This document shows, piece by piece, positions 21,989 to 30,724 of a stretch of 64,000 bases of DNA (position 1 is its first letter; each line of letters begins with the position of its first letter). The notes under the pieces were generated by a model. The model was given only the letters and a program-made list of their open reading frames with translations. It was not told the origin of the DNA and searched no databases. Origin of the DNA: VRUE01 sp963703235 (lineage in GTDB: Bacteria > Actinomycetota > Thermoleophilia > Solirubrobacterales > 70-9); contig OY969802.1 of assembly GCA_963703235.1 (NCBI GenBank), forward strand, positions 1,240,001 to 1,304,000. The letters run 5' to 3'. The translations under genes and the position numbers were made by a program.

Positions 21989-23428
21989 CTACTCGGGGGC
22001 GGGCAAGTCGTCAAGGCGGCCGGCCGAGGCGGCCAGCATCCCGCGCGCCACGCCCTCCCAGCTCCAGAGCCGGCTGGAGGTGGCCACCAACGTCACGCGG
22101 GCGGCGGCGCGGTCGCCCTCCGGCAGGGTCAGCCAGCCGTCGAGGCGATCGGCAATCGCCTCGACCGCCCCGATTTCGACCGGGAACGAGGTCAGGGCGC
22201 CAACCTCGGCCGGCAGCGCCGCCGCCAGCTCGCGCGAGACCTCGCGCATGCCGGAATGCCCTGCCGAAACCGGCAACACGCCGCAGGCAGCCGCCTCCGC
22301 AGCGACCATCCCGAACGCCTCCGGGAAGGTGCTCGGCATGACCAGCGCCTCGGCGCCCGGCAACAGCTCGGCCACCTCGTCGTGCTCCAGCCGCCCGACG
22401 AACTCGACGGAAGCGGCGATGCCGCGGGCGGCCTCGACGTAGCCAGCCGGTGGAGCGGCGAGGAAAGCGGAGAGGATCGACAGCGGCTCTTCGGGGCCAT
22501 CCTCGAGGCCCCTACCCAGCCGTGCCACCTCGCGAGCATCTTCGATGTCGCCGACGTCCAGCGCCTTCAGCAACCTGCGCAGCCCTTGCTCGTACTCGCC
22601 ATAGCCCGCAATCTGCAACCTCGCCTTCGGATGCTTCGCGAGAACGATGGGCCACGCCGCCAGCAAGAGGTCCACGCCCTTGGACACGATCAGCTTCCCG
22701 ACGAAGACGACGAGCGGTCCAGCCCCGTCCCCCTCCCTCCCGCGGGTGGCATGGGGGTAGGGGGGGTCGAGGACCCCCCCGCCCGCAGCGCCCCCCCTAC
22801 CCCCATGACAGGACCCGCGGGCCGGAGCGGCCGGCCTGAATCGATCGGTGTCTACGCCCGGGGGACCGAGCCGGGTCTTCTCTCGAAGACCGGGCACATC
22901 TGGCAAGGCCGCCCAAAGCGATTCAGCCGTGTGACGAGATCCAACGAGAACGCAAGATGCGGCTTCCATGCCTTCGCGGGCATAGGGCAGGAAGCGCGGA
23001 TGCGGTTTGACCGTGTACTCCAGCGCGGAACCGTGGATCTTGGCCGCGAAGGGATCGATGCCGGCGCGGGCGAGGATCGCCGGGCCCATCACGAGATGGC
23101 CGGCCAGAGCGGCGTCGAAGCCGCCCGCGGCCTCTGAGGTCTCGCGCACGGCGGCGACGTTGGCGTCGATGTAGCGGTCGAGCTCCTCCTCCGTCAGCTC
23201 CGGGAAGGCCTTGACTTCGAAACCCTCGTAGGGGTCTTTGACGTAGACGGGAAGCAGGCCGTGGATGTCTGGGTTGTGGATCTCGACCCCCTCCAGCTCG
23301 ACCTGCCGGTCCTGGCAGAGCAGATGGACCTCGTGCCCGAGCCGGGCCAGCGCCGTCGCCAGGTTCGCCGAGTAGATGTTGCTGCCCGTGCCGCGCAGCA
23401 TGTAGCCGTGGAAGAGGAGGACTCGCAT
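21989..23428 (-). CDS. Glycosyltransferase family 4 with an in-frame palindromic insert
   Basis: 479 residues of GT-B fold: N-terminal RVLLFHGYMLRGTGSNIYS, C-terminal FVGKLIVSKGVDLLLAAWP (donor-binding start) and the E-x7-E type motif PSTFPEAFGMVAAEAAACG. It would transfer a sugar from a nucleotide donor to an unknown acceptor. Residues about 203-234 are a Gly/Arg/Pro-rich piece, just between the two Rossmann domains, encoded by a long palindrome (22739-22821) that does not belong to the family. The frame is kept, so the protein may still be active. Confidence 0.85.
   Translation of the reverse strand: MRVLLFHGYMLRGTGSNIYSANLATALARLGHEVHLLCQDRQVELEGVEIHNPDIHGLLPVYVKDPYEGFEVKAFPELTEEELDRYIDANVAAVRETSEAAGGFDAALAGHLVMGPAILARAGIDPFAAKIHGSALEYTVKPHPRFLPYAREGMEAASCVLVGSRHTAESLWAALPDVPGLREKTRLGPPGVDTDRFRPAAPARGSCHGGRGGAAGGGVLDPPYPHATRGREGDGAGPLVVFVGKLIVSKGVDLLLAAWPIVLAKHPKARLQIAGYGEYEQGLRRLLKALDVGDIEDAREVARLGRGLEDGPEEPLSILSAFLAAPPAGYVEAARGIAASVEFVGRLEHDEVAELLPGAEALVMPSTFPEAFGMVAAEAAACGVLPVSAGHSGMREVSRELAAALPAEVGALTSFPVEIGAVEAIADRLDGWLTLPEGDRAAARVTLVATSSRLWSWEGVARGMLAASAGRLDDLPAPE
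22739..22821. repeat. Large palindromic element inside a coding region
   Basis: A 17-bp perfect inverted repeat (CATGGGGGTAGGGGGGG at 22750-22766 and its complement 22791-22807), with an inner GGGGGGTC/GACCCCCC hairpin and outer arms CCCGCGGGT (22739-22747) and ACCCGCGGG (22813-22821). Inserted in frame in the glycosyltransferase gene in an interdomain linker. It resembles in-frame palindromic elements known from other bacteria but is not one I can name. Confidence 0.65.
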
Positions 23429-23460
23429 CGGTTCCGCGCAAGCTATTAGTGTTCGCGGCC

Positions 23461-23724
23461 GTGAACGCGAAGCAGCTCCACCGGATGCGCGCCGCAGCCT
23501 CGGGCCGCGAGGCGCTGGCCCACGCCGAGCCGGGCTCCGTCTACGTCGACCGCGAGACCGGCGAGGAGATGGAGCCGGTGGCGATGGTCCTTCCCTTCGC
23601 CCCCTCCACCTCGGCCTTCCCGCGCACCCCCGACAACCTGCGCGCCTGCCGCCGCTGCGACCAGCTGATCGGCCTGGACGTCAGCGACTGCCCCTACTGC
23701 GGCCTCCGCCAAGAACCGCTCTGA
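23461..23724 (+). CDS. Small zinc-ribbon-like protein
   Basis: 87 residues from GTG 23461 (GTG 23449 is an alternative). N-terminal NAKQLHRMRAAASG, then EMEPVAMVLPFAP, and a C-terminal zinc ribbon CRRCDQ...CPYCG with two CxxC knuckles. Family unknown. It is divergent from the glycosyltransferase; the 3' end faces a convergent pair of membrane genes and is separated from them by structured element A. Confidence 0.65.
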   Translation: MNAKQLHRMRAAASGREALAHAEPGSVYVDRETGEEMEPVAMVLPFAPSTSAFPRTPDNLRACRRCDQLIGLDVSDCPYCGLRQEPL

Positions 23725-23730
23725 CGCGCT

Positions 23731-23831
23731 CTGGTCTGCGCATCCCGGCGTCCTCAGTCGCTCGGCTCGGGTCACGCACTAATGTGCGCTCCCCTCGCCT
23801 CGCTCCCTGCGTCCTTGGCCTGCTTGACCAG
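23731..23831. repeat. Palindromic element A (convergent-gene element family)
   Basis: Conserved blocks GGCGTCCTC and CGCTCCCTGCGTCCTTG flank a hairpin CGCAC-TAAT-GTGCG. Outer arms CTGGTC (23731-23736) and GACCAG (23826-23831). Located between the zinc-ribbon gene and the convergent gene whose stop is at 23779, and overlapping the latter's last codons. Related to elements B (30719-30798) and C (45427-45527). Confidence 0.6.
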
Positions 23832-24000
23832 CCCGCGCCAGAAGCCAGGGAACCAAGACGATCGCCACAGCGATGTATCCCAGGGCCAAAGCCGCGAAGT
23901 AGATCGCTCCGCCCTCGGTTCTGGTCTGGTTAGCGGCAATGCTGGCAATCAGGCAGGCGGTCATCCAGACCCTCGGGCTGACTCGGACAAGACGTTTCAT
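23779..24000 (-). CDS. Small membrane protein
   Basis: 73 residues from ATG 24000, basic N-terminus MKRLVRVSPRVW then two helices (MTACLIASIAANQT and IYFAALALGYIAVAIVLVPW) and a polar Gly/Arg/Glu tail. The start overlaps the upstream gene's stop (ATGA), so the two are translated together. Family unknown. The last part lies within palindromic element A. Confidence 0.55.
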   Translation of the reverse strand: MKRLVRVSPRVWMTACLIASIAANQTRTEGGAIYFAALALGYIAVAIVLVPWLLARAGQAGQGRRERGEGSAH

Positions 24001-24251
24001 AGACCGGAGATTAGCTGAGCCGCCAGCGAGACGAGGTAGAAGACGCTCCCGAGGAGAAAGCCAGCGACGAAGCCCGCCTTCATTGCATGCTCGCGCCTCT
24101 CGCTTGGAGCGGGCAGGTAGATCATCCCCATCACGGCCCCTCCAATGGTCCCCACAGCGAAAGGGAGTTCGAGGTCGATCGTGTCCGGCCATGGGTCCTC
24201 TACTCGCGGCAAGAGCGCGAGAACAAGCAGCAATGGAGTGATCGCTTGCAC
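23997..24251 (-). CDS. Small three-span membrane protein
   Basis: 84 residues: helix LLLVLALLPRV, then AVGTIGGAVMGMIYLPAP and MKAGFVAGFLLGSVFYLVSLAAQ. Acidic loop EDPWPDTIDLE. No family recognised. It overlaps the next small membrane gene (ATGA at 23997-24000), which suggests a two-subunit membrane complex. Start ATG 24251 is chosen; ATG 24194 is not favoured because it removes the first helix. Confidence 0.5.
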   Translation of the reverse strand: MQAITPLLLVLALLPRVEDPWPDTIDLELPFAVGTIGGAVMGMIYLPAPSERREHAMKAGFVAGFLLGSVFYLVSLAAQLISGL

Positions 24252-24399
24252 GCCCCGAGCCTGACCGGCCCCAACGCACGCGTGGCGCGCTGAAAGTCAA
24301 ATCTTCAGCACGTCTCCGAAAATTGTTCTCACGCCCATCCCTCGCACTCTTCCGCGAGCCGCACGGTTCCGATGGGGACGGCAACGTGAGGGCTCTCGG

Positions 24400-24518
24400 G
24401 ATGGGCGGCGGGTGCCCCTCCGAACGTTTTGCGCGGGAGGAGGGGAGCTCCAAGAGGCGACAGCCGCAATCCTCTCCGACGACGAGTTGCGAGTGAGGAG
24501 GGGTACCCGCCGCCCATC
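24400..24518. repeat. Long imperfect palindrome in the 24252-24534 non-coding stretch
   Basis: Arms 24400-24421 and 24497-24518 match over 21 of 22 bases (GATGGGCGGCGGGT... against its complement), enclosing 75 nt. This is the only clear structure in the 283-nt gap between the membrane gene pair and the secreted protein gene. The flanks show no target-site duplication. It might be a MITE-like insertion or a structured RNA; no gene is seen in the gap. Confidence 0.5.
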
Positions 24519-24534
24519 GCGCGTGCGCTTCGCG

Positions 24535-25314
24535 CTACGGCTGTTTGACCACGGTAGCCGTGTAAAGCAACCGCGCGTTCGAGTAATAGCACCCGTAAGT
24601 CTTAGTTTTGCCAACCCCCTGCTGCGGCCGCCCAGTCTGAATGTCCTCTTTGGAAGAGCAGTGCTCCGGTTTGCGACTGCCGCGCCAGGTGTTGTCGTCT
24701 TCGACGTTGAAGGCGAACATCGGCGCCCAGGTCGGGATCGTCAGCGCGACGACCTGGCCCTGCAGGACCGAGAGCGGATGGTCGAGGGCGAAGATCACGG
24801 TGCTGCCGAAGTAGCGGTTGAGGGTCTGCAGCGGGCTCTGGCGGACCAGCGTGTACTGCGGCGGCTTCGATCCCTCGACCGGGCGCAGAACGCCGATCCG
24901 CGCCTGCGACGGTTTGCCGAGGAATTCGTTGAAGAACCCGACCTCGTCGGTCGTTTTGGCCGAGTCGGTGCGCGAAGGGCGCGAGAGGGTGATCGACCAG
25001 GCGACGATCTTGCCGTCGAACGGCACCTCGTAGGGACGCGGCACGCCGCCGGCGATCGCCTGGAAGCCGGTGACATGGCCCTCGACTCGGCAGGGCACGA
25101 CCTCGACGTTGTTGACGATCTTGCCCGGGCAGGAAGGCGGTGGCGTCGCGTCGGTGCGGCCGAGGACGACGACGCGCGCCGGCGCCGAGTCGGCGGCGCC
25201 GGGCCAGGCGGCGGCGACGGTTGCCGCAAGCAGGCAGCCGAAGAGGGCCGCGGTGAGGACGCGGGCGCGGCGCGAGGTGTTTTCGCCTGCTCTCAGCAAG
25301 ATCTCAATCTGCAA
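24535..25314 (-). CDS. Secreted protein of unknown function
   Basis: 259 residues. A long N-terminal lead of Arg and hydrophobic residues (VLTAALFGCLLAATVAAAW) works as signal peptide or anchor. The mature part has two Cys pairs (CPGKIV...VVPCRVEG and CSSKED...YGCYY), a jelly-roll-like pattern GKIVAWSITLSRPS and VVALTIPTWAPMFAF. Similar secreted proteins occur in Thermoleophilia-like genomes. Upstream, the amidase operon starts divergently at 25423. Confidence 0.65.
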   Translation of the reverse strand: MQIEILLRAGENTSRRARVLTAALFGCLLAATVAAAWPGAADSAPARVVVLGRTDATPPPSCPGKIVNNVEVVPCRVEGHVTGFQAIAGGVPRPYEVPFDGKIVAWSITLSRPSRTDSAKTTDEVGFFNEFLGKPSQARIGVLRPVEGSKPPQYTLVRQSPLQTLNRYFGSTVIFALDHPLSVLQGQVVALTIPTWAPMFAFNVEDDNTWRGSRKPEHCSSKEDIQTGRPQQGVGKTKTYGCYYSNARLLYTATVVKQP

Positions 25315-25422
25315 CCCGCTCCCGGCGGAGTGGTTGCGGCCCGGATTCTGCCGTTAGGCACGGGTTAATGGCCGGTTCTCGGCCGACTGCACGATCCCTC
25401 CCCGGTAGGGTTGCGTGCCGAG

Positions 25423-25620
25423 ATGGAGGTCTCGGACCACAGCGACGATTTCATCCCCGCCGGACTCGCCTCGTTCGGGATCGAGGCCGACGAGGTCGAG
25501 CTGGCGACGATCGCGGCCGTGCACCAGGTCTTCTGGGCGCCGATCCAGGGCCTGCTCGCCCTCGACCTCGGCGAGGTCGAGCCGGAGCGGAACCCCGACC
25601 TCTCACGGGCGCCACGGTGA
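25423..25620 (+). CDS. AtzG-like small protein preceding an amidase
   Basis: 65 residues from ATG 25423 (TTG 25411 also possible). FIPAGLASFGIEADEVELAT is the short helical domain seen in AtzG/GatC-like partners of amidases, which stabilise the AtzE-type enzyme. It overlaps the amidase start by 4 nt (GTGA), which supports a two-subunit enzyme. Confidence 0.6.
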   Translation: MEVSDHSDDFIPAGLASFGIEADEVELATIAAVHQVFWAPIQGLLALDLGEVEPERNPDLSRAPR

Positions 25621-26990
25621 GCGACGCACTCGACCTCTCGCTGCGCGACCAGGCGGCGGCGATCGCCGCCGGCGACGCCGACCCGGCCGAGCTGCTCGAG
25701 GCGAGCCTGGAGCGGATCGAGCAGCGCAACCCGGCGATCAACGCCGTCGTCGAGACCTTCCCCGAGCGCTCGGCCGAGATGCTGGCAGCGGCCCCGCCGG
25801 GCCCGCTGCACGGAGTGCCGGTGGTGATCAAGGACGAGTGGCCGCTGCCCTGGCGCGCGCAGCGCTTCGGCGCCGCCGACATGATGCGGCCGGCGTCCCC
25901 CGGCGAGTCCGGCCCCTACCGCGCCCTGCGCGACGCCGGCGCCGTCGTCGTCGGGGTCGGCAACATGCACGAGCTGGGCGCGGGCAGCACCGGCAACGTC
26001 TCCTTCTACGGCCCCTGCCGCAACCCCTGGGACACCGAGCGCTGTCCCGGCGGCTCCTCGAGCGGGCCGGCATCGTCGGTCGCGGCGCGGCTCGTCGCCG
26101 GCGCGGTCGGCGCCGACGGCCTCGGCTCGGTTCGCTTCCCCGCCGCCTACTGCGGGCTGACGGGCCTCAAGCCGACCTTCGGACGCTCGGCGATGGAGGG
26201 CCATCACATGGCGCCCGTCACCAACCTGATCGTCTCCGGCCCGCTCTGCGCCGACGCCGCCGACTGCCGCCTGCTCGGCTCGGTCCTCTTCGGGGAGGAG
26301 CTGGCCGCCGGAGATGCGACCGGCCTGCGGATCGGCGTCGTCCGCGACCCGGTCTCCGAAGACGTGACGCCGGAGGTGCGCGTGGCCTGCGAGGGCGCGA
26401 TCGAGGCGCTGCGCGAGGAGAGCAGTGGCGAGGTTCGCGAGGTCGTCCTGCCGGACCTTGCCCCGGCGACGCTTGCCGCGATCCTGCTGATCAACGCCGA
26501 GGGCCTCGCCGGGACGACGCCCGAGCAGTTCAACGACCTGCACCCGGACCTGAGCCCGCTCGCCCGCGCCGTCCTCAAGTACCGGCTGCTGCTGCCGGCC
26601 TCGGCCCTGGTTCAGGCCGAGCGCCTGCGAGCACTGATGCGGCGGCGCCTGGCCGACCTGTTCGGTCAGGTCGACGTGATCGCCTGGCCGACCATTCCGG
26701 CTCCGGCCCCGCCGATCGACTCGCCCGTCGTCGAGCTGCCCTCCGGCACCCACACCGCCGACCAGGCCAACGTGCGCGGCGCCGCCCTTGCCAACCTGAC
26801 CGGCATCCCCTCGATCAGCGTCCCGGTCGGGCTCAGCGGCGAGGGCCTGCCGCTCGCTCTGCAGCTGCAGGCTGCCTGGGGGCAGGACGAGCTTCTGCTC
26901 GACGCCGCCGAGGCGCTGGAGCGGGCAAACGAGCGTCGCTGGGTCGAGTCGAAGCCGCCGCTTGCCGAGGCCGAGCCGACGGAGGCTTAG
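25617..26990 (+). CDS. Amidase of the amidase-signature family (AtzE-like)
   Basis: 457 residues from GTG 25617. Amidase signature: catalytic Lys in VPVVIKDEW, Gly/Ser-rich GGSSSGPASSVAARLVAG with the cis-Ser, and nucleophile Ser in ADGLGSVRFPAAYCG. Hydrolyses an amide bond; the substrate is unknown. The AtzG-like gene just upstream points to an AtzE-type amidohydrolase, not the tRNA amidotransferase GatA (no gatB here). The ABC exporter operon starts 3 nt downstream. Confidence 0.88.
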   Translation: MSDALDLSLRDQAAAIAAGDADPAELLEASLERIEQRNPAINAVVETFPERSAEMLAAAPPGPLHGVPVVIKDEWPLPWRAQRFGAADMMRPASPGESGPYRALRDAGAVVVGVGNMHELGAGSTGNVSFYGPCRNPWDTERCPGGSSSGPASSVAARLVAGAVGADGLGSVRFPAAYCGLTGLKPTFGRSAMEGHHMAPVTNLIVSGPLCADAADCRLLGSVLFGEELAAGDATGLRIGVVRDPVSEDVTPEVRVACEGAIEALREESSGEVREVVLPDLAPATLAAILLINAEGLAGTTPEQFNDLHPDLSPLARAVLKYRLLLPASALVQAERLRALMRRRLADLFGQVDVIAWPTIPAPAPPIDSPVVELPSGTHTADQANVRGAALANLTGIPSISVPVGLSGEGLPLALQLQAAWGQDELLLDAAEALERANERRWVESKPPLAEAEPTEA

Positions 26991-26992
26991 CG

Positions 26993-27964
26993 GTGAAGGC
27001 GATCGTCGTCGAGGGCCTCGAGCGCGCCTTCGACGAGGTGCTCGCGGTCCAGGGAATCGACCTCCAAGTCGAGGAGGGCGAAATCTACGGTTTCCTCGGG
27101 CCCAACGGAGCGGGCAAGACGACGACGGTGCGGATGCTGACCACGCTGCTGCTGCCGACCGGCGGCAGCGCCACGGTCGCCGGCCACGACGTCGTCCGTG
27201 AGGCACGAGCGGTGCGTGCCTCGATCGGGGTCGCCCTGCAGGAGGCGGCGCTCGACCCGCTGATGACCGGCCGCGAGCTGATCCGCCTGCAGGCGACCCT
27301 GCAGGGGATACCGAGCTCCGAAGGCAAGCGCCGAGCCGACGAGCTGCTGGAGCGGGTCGACCTCGTAGCCGCAGCCGACCGGCGCGTCGGCACCTACTCC
27401 GGCGGCATGCAGCGCCGCCTCGATCTCGCCGCCGCGCTCGTGCACCGGCCCCGGGTGCTCTTCCTCGACGAGCCGACCACCGGCCTCGACCCGGTCAGCC
27501 GCAAAACGATCTGGGAAGAGGTGCGGGAGCTGAACGACGACGGCACCACCGTCTTCCTCACCACTCAGTACCTCGAGGAGGCCGATCAGCTGGCCGACAA
27601 CGTCTCGATCATCGACCGTGGCCGGCTCGTAGCCGAAGGGACGCCGGAGTCGCTGAAAGCGGAAATCGGCAACCCCCACATCGAGCTGCAGCTCGAGGAG
27701 GGCTCGATCGCCAGGGCGGAGGAGGTCTGCGCCGCGATCGGCAAGCTGATGCCGCCCAAGGACGGCCGTACCCTCCTGCTCGAAGTAGAGCGTGGCGCCG
27801 CCGACATCCCGCGGGTCGTGCGGGCGCTCGACGAAGCCGGCATCGAGGTCGCCGCGCTGGAGTTGGTCCAGCCGACCCTCGACGACGTCTTCGTCACCAA
27901 GACCGGCCATCACCTGGAGCGGGACGAGGAAGAGCGCGGCGAGGAGGAGCCGGCGCCCGCGTGA
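26993..27964 (+). CDS. ABC transporter ATP-binding subunit
   Basis: 323 residues from GTG 26993. Walker A GPNGAGKTTT, signature TYSGGMQRRLDLA, Walker B RVLFLDEPTTGLDP, and H-loop replaced by LTTQYLEEADQ (Q in the usual His position, as in DrrA-type daunorubicin-resistance ATPases). A C-terminal DUF4162-like domain follows. It powers the two permeases 27961-28749 and 28752-29519. Confidence 0.93.
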   Translation: MKAIVVEGLERAFDEVLAVQGIDLQVEEGEIYGFLGPNGAGKTTTVRMLTTLLLPTGGSATVAGHDVVREARAVRASIGVALQEAALDPLMTGRELIRLQATLQGIPSSEGKRRADELLERVDLVAAADRRVGTYSGGMQRRLDLAAALVHRPRVLFLDEPTTGLDPVSRKTIWEEVRELNDDGTTVFLTTQYLEEADQLADNVSIIDRGRLVAEGTPESLKAEIGNPHIELQLEEGSIARAEEVCAAIGKLMPPKDGRTLLLEVERGAADIPRVVRALDEAGIEVAALELVQPTLDDVFVTKTGHHLERDEEERGEEEPAPA

Positions 27965-28749
27965 GCGAGCTGGCGACGAACCTGCGGGTCGTGGCGGCCC
28001 TCGGCCGGCGCTCGGTCCGCCAGACCTTCCGGCGCCCGCAGCTGATGGCGCCGATCGTCGTCTTCCCGACCCTGCTGCTGGCGGTCCAGACCGGCGGCGC
28101 CGGCGCCGCCGTCGACCTGCCCGGCTTTCCCCCCGTGCAGAGCTTCCTCCAGTTCATGCTGGCCGGGGCGATGATGCAGTCGCTGATGCTGGCCGCGAAC
28201 AGCGGCGGCATCGCGCTGGCGGTCGACATCGAGATGGGCTTCACCGACCGCCTCTTCGCGGCGCCAATCTCCCGCTACGCGGTCGTGCTGGGCCGTCTCG
28301 CCGGCACCGCGGCGCTCGGCGTCGCCTCCGCACTCTGGTTCCTGGCGATCGGGCTGGTCTTCGGAGCGGAGATCGCCGGCGGCGTGCCGGGTGCGCTGGT
28401 GGCGGTCGCGCTGACCGCGGCGGCGACGGTGGCGATCGGCGGCCTCGGGGCCTCGGTCGCGCTGCGGACCGGCCAGGCGAGCATCGTGCAGGGGATGTTC
28501 CCGCTGATCTTCGTCGTCCTCTTCCTCTCGACCGCCTTCTTCCCGGACGGGCTGATGGTCGAGCCGGCGCAGACGATCGCCGAGTACAACCCGCTCAGCT
28601 TCGTCGTCGAAGGGATCCGCGAGCCGATCGTCACCGGGCTGAACGGGACCGACGTGCTCGACGCCGTGCTCGCTATCGCCGGGATCGCGGCCTTCTCGCT
28701 GCTGCTCAGCGCCCGCGCCCTGCGCCACCGCCTGCGGGTGGGAGGCTGA
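27961..28749 (+). CDS. ABC-2 type permease
   Basis: 262 residues, six membrane helices. N-terminal SVRQTFRRPQLMAPIVVFPT and the ABC-2 signature region EMGFTDRLFAAPISRYAVVLG, then NPLSFVVEGIREP near the C-terminus. Start overlaps the ATPase stop (GTGA). With the next permease it forms a DrrB/DrrC-like pair exporting lipids or drug-like compounds. Confidence 0.9.
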   Translation: MSELATNLRVVAALGRRSVRQTFRRPQLMAPIVVFPTLLLAVQTGGAGAAVDLPGFPPVQSFLQFMLAGAMMQSLMLAANSGGIALAVDIEMGFTDRLFAAPISRYAVVLGRLAGTAALGVASALWFLAIGLVFGAEIAGGVPGALVAVALTAAATVAIGGLGASVALRTGQASIVQGMFPLIFVVLFLSTAFFPDGLMVEPAQTIAEYNPLSFVVEGIREPIVTGLNGTDVLDAVLAIAGIAAFSLLLSARALRHRLRVGG

Positions 28750-28751
28750 CC

Positions 28752-29519
28752 GTGCGGCGGCAGGACATCGCCACCATCTTCGCCCTCGTCGACCGCTCCA
28801 AGAACGAGCTGCTGCGCGTGCCGGGGGCGACGATTCCGGGCGTGCTGGCGCCGACCATCTTCTTCCTCGGCCTCAACGGCGTCTTCAGCAGCCTCACCCA
28901 GCTGACCGGCTTCACCACCGACAGCTACTCGAGCTTCCTGGTACCGGTCAGCGTCCTGCAGGGAGCCGGCTTCACCGGCGCCGCAGCGGGGGTCAACCTG
29001 GCCCGCGACATCGAGCAGGGCTGGCTCGACCGCCTGCTCGCCTCCCCCGCCCCGCGCTGGGTGCTGCTGACCGGGACGGTGCTCGCCGCCAGCCTGCGCG
29101 CCTTCATCCCGGCGACGGCCGTGCTGCTGGTCGCCTTCGGCATCGGCGCCCACTGGCCCGGGCTCGACGGCCTCCTGCTCACCTACGCGATGGTCGCCGT
29201 CACCGCCGCGGTCGCCGCCTGCTACGCCTCGACCCTGGCCCTCCACTACAAGAGCCAGTCAGCGGCGCCGCTGATGCAGGCCGGAATGCTGGCGCTGATC
29301 CTGATGACGACGGCCTACGCGCCGCTGGAGCTGCTGCAGGGCTGGCTGCAGGACGTCGCCCGGCTCAACCCGATGACCCTGGTGGTGGACGCGGTGCGGC
29401 AGGGCTACGTCGGCACGATCGCCTGGGAGGAGACCTGGCCGGCGATCGTCGCACTGGCGGGGATGCTGACGCTCGTCGGGACGCTCTCGCTGCGCGGGAT
29501 GCGCCGCACCGCGGCGTGA
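28752..29519 (+). CDS. ABC-2 type permease, second subunit
   Basis: 255 residues from GTG 28752. Same fold: VDRSKNELLRVPGATIPGV, DIEQGWLDRLLASPAPRWVL and ARLNPMTLVVDAVRQGY. Two nt downstream of the first permease. The pair of non-identical permeases fits a heterodimeric exporter. Confidence 0.9.
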   Translation: MRRQDIATIFALVDRSKNELLRVPGATIPGVLAPTIFFLGLNGVFSSLTQLTGFTTDSYSSFLVPVSVLQGAGFTGAAAGVNLARDIEQGWLDRLLASPAPRWVLLTGTVLAASLRAFIPATAVLLVAFGIGAHWPGLDGLLLTYAMVAVTAAVAACYASTLALHYKSQSAAPLMQAGMLALILMTTAYAPLELLQGWLQDVARLNPMTLVVDAVRQGYVGTIAWEETWPAIVALAGMLTLVGTLSLRGMRRTAA

Positions 29520-30724
29520 CGCCCCGCCGACGGGCCGAAAGCGGCAGCCGGAGTGGCGTTTTCGGCCCATCGGCGGTGGGGACTGCGGAGCGGGTGCTGC
29601 GGCGGAACTGGCTCGAAGGCAAGCGGCGCGGGGTCTCGTTCGCCTACACGCAACCGAGCCCACAGCGCTATCCGTGGCAATGGTACTGGGACTCATGCTT
29701 CGCGGCGATCGCCTGGCGCCGCTTCGACCCGGCCCGCTCCCGGGCGGAGCTGGAAACCCTGCTCGCCGCCCAGCGCGAGGACGGCTTCATCGGCCACACG
29801 GTCTTCTGGGACCGCCCCGTCTCGCTGACCCGCCTCCCCTTCTACAACGTCGCCTCCCGCGGCTCGCTCCAGACCGAGACGATCCAGCCGCCGCTGCTGG
29901 CCTGGGCCTGGCGGATCGCCGTCGGCGACCCCGGCGCCGAGCCGCGCATCGCCGCCCAGGCGGACTGGCTGGCGGCCAACCGCGACCTCGACGGGGACCG
30001 CCTGCTCTGGATCGTCCAGCCCGACGAGTCCGGCCTCGACGCCTCGCCGAAGTTCGACCCGGTCTGGGGCCGCCGCGCGAACGGCCGCATCGGCTTTCCC
30101 GGCCTGGTGCGCCGCAACCGCAGGCTCGGGTTCGACGCGCGGCGCATCCGCGACCGCGGCGGTCCGCTGCTCTGCGAGGTCCTCGTCAACACCCTGTGGT
30201 CGCTCTCGCTGCAGGCGCAGGGGCGCCCTTCGGCGACGCCGGCCCTGGTCGAGCGGCTCTGGGACGAGCGGCGCGGCGCCTTCTTCGACGAGGTGCAGCC
30301 GGGCGGCGCCCGGCCCGCCGTGCTGACCTGCGCGGCGCTGGCCCCGCTCGCCCTGCCCGACCTGCCGCAGGAGATCGGCAGGCGCCTGGTCGAGGAGCAC
30401 CTGCTCGCCGAGGACGGGTTCCTGACCCCGGTGGCGCCGCCGTCGGTCGCCGTGCGCGAACCGAGCTACGTGCCCGGCGGCGGCCGCGGACCGATCCGGC
30501 GCTACTGGCGCGGACCGACCTGGGTCAACACCGCCTGGCTCGTCTGGCTGGGGATGCGCCGCCTTGGCTACCACCGAGAGGCAGAGCGCATGGCCAAGGG
30601 CCTGATCGGCGCCGTCGAGCGCGAGGGCCTGCGCGAGTACTACGACCCGAGGAATGGGAAGGGCCTGGGAGCGAGAGACTTCGCCTGGTCGGCGCTGATT
30701 GCAGAGTTTGCGGACCCGAAATAG
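29516..30724 (+). CDS. GH63-like glycoside hydrolase (mannosylglycerate-hydrolase type)
   Basis: 402 residues of the (alpha/alpha)6 barrel: YPWQWYWDSCFAAIAWRR, IVQPDESGLDASPKFDPVW, YWRGPTWVNTAWLVW and REYYDPRNGKGLGARDFAWSA. Catalytic acids are in the WDS and DESGLD regions. Acts on a mannosyl- or glucosylglycerate or related glycoside; exact substrate unclear. The start overlaps the permease stop (GTGA), so it seems part of the ABC operon. Its TAG stop sits in the first arm of palindromic element B. Confidence 0.8.
   Translation: MTPRRRAESGSRSGVFGPSAVGTAERVLRRNWLEGKRRGVSFAYTQPSPQRYPWQWYWDSCFAAIAWRRFDPARSRAELETLLAAQREDGFIGHTVFWDRPVSLTRLPFYNVASRGSLQTETIQPPLLAWAWRIAVGDPGAEPRIAAQADWLAANRDLDGDRLLWIVQPDESGLDASPKFDPVWGRRANGRIGFPGLVRRNRRLGFDARRIRDRGGPLLCEVLVNTLWSLSLQAQGRPSATPALVERLWDERRGAFFDEVQPGGARPAVLTCAALAPLALPDLPQEIGRRLVEEHLLAEDGFLTPVAPPSVAVREPSYVPGGGRGPIRRYWRGPTWVNTAWLVWLGMRRLGYHREAERMAKGLIGAVEREGLREYYDPRNGKGLGARDFAWSALIAEFADPK

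Noticed and set aside
27961..29519. Two permeases as one fused gene with a frameshift
   Set aside because: Each has its own full ABC-2 fold and start; a heterodimer is normal for this type.
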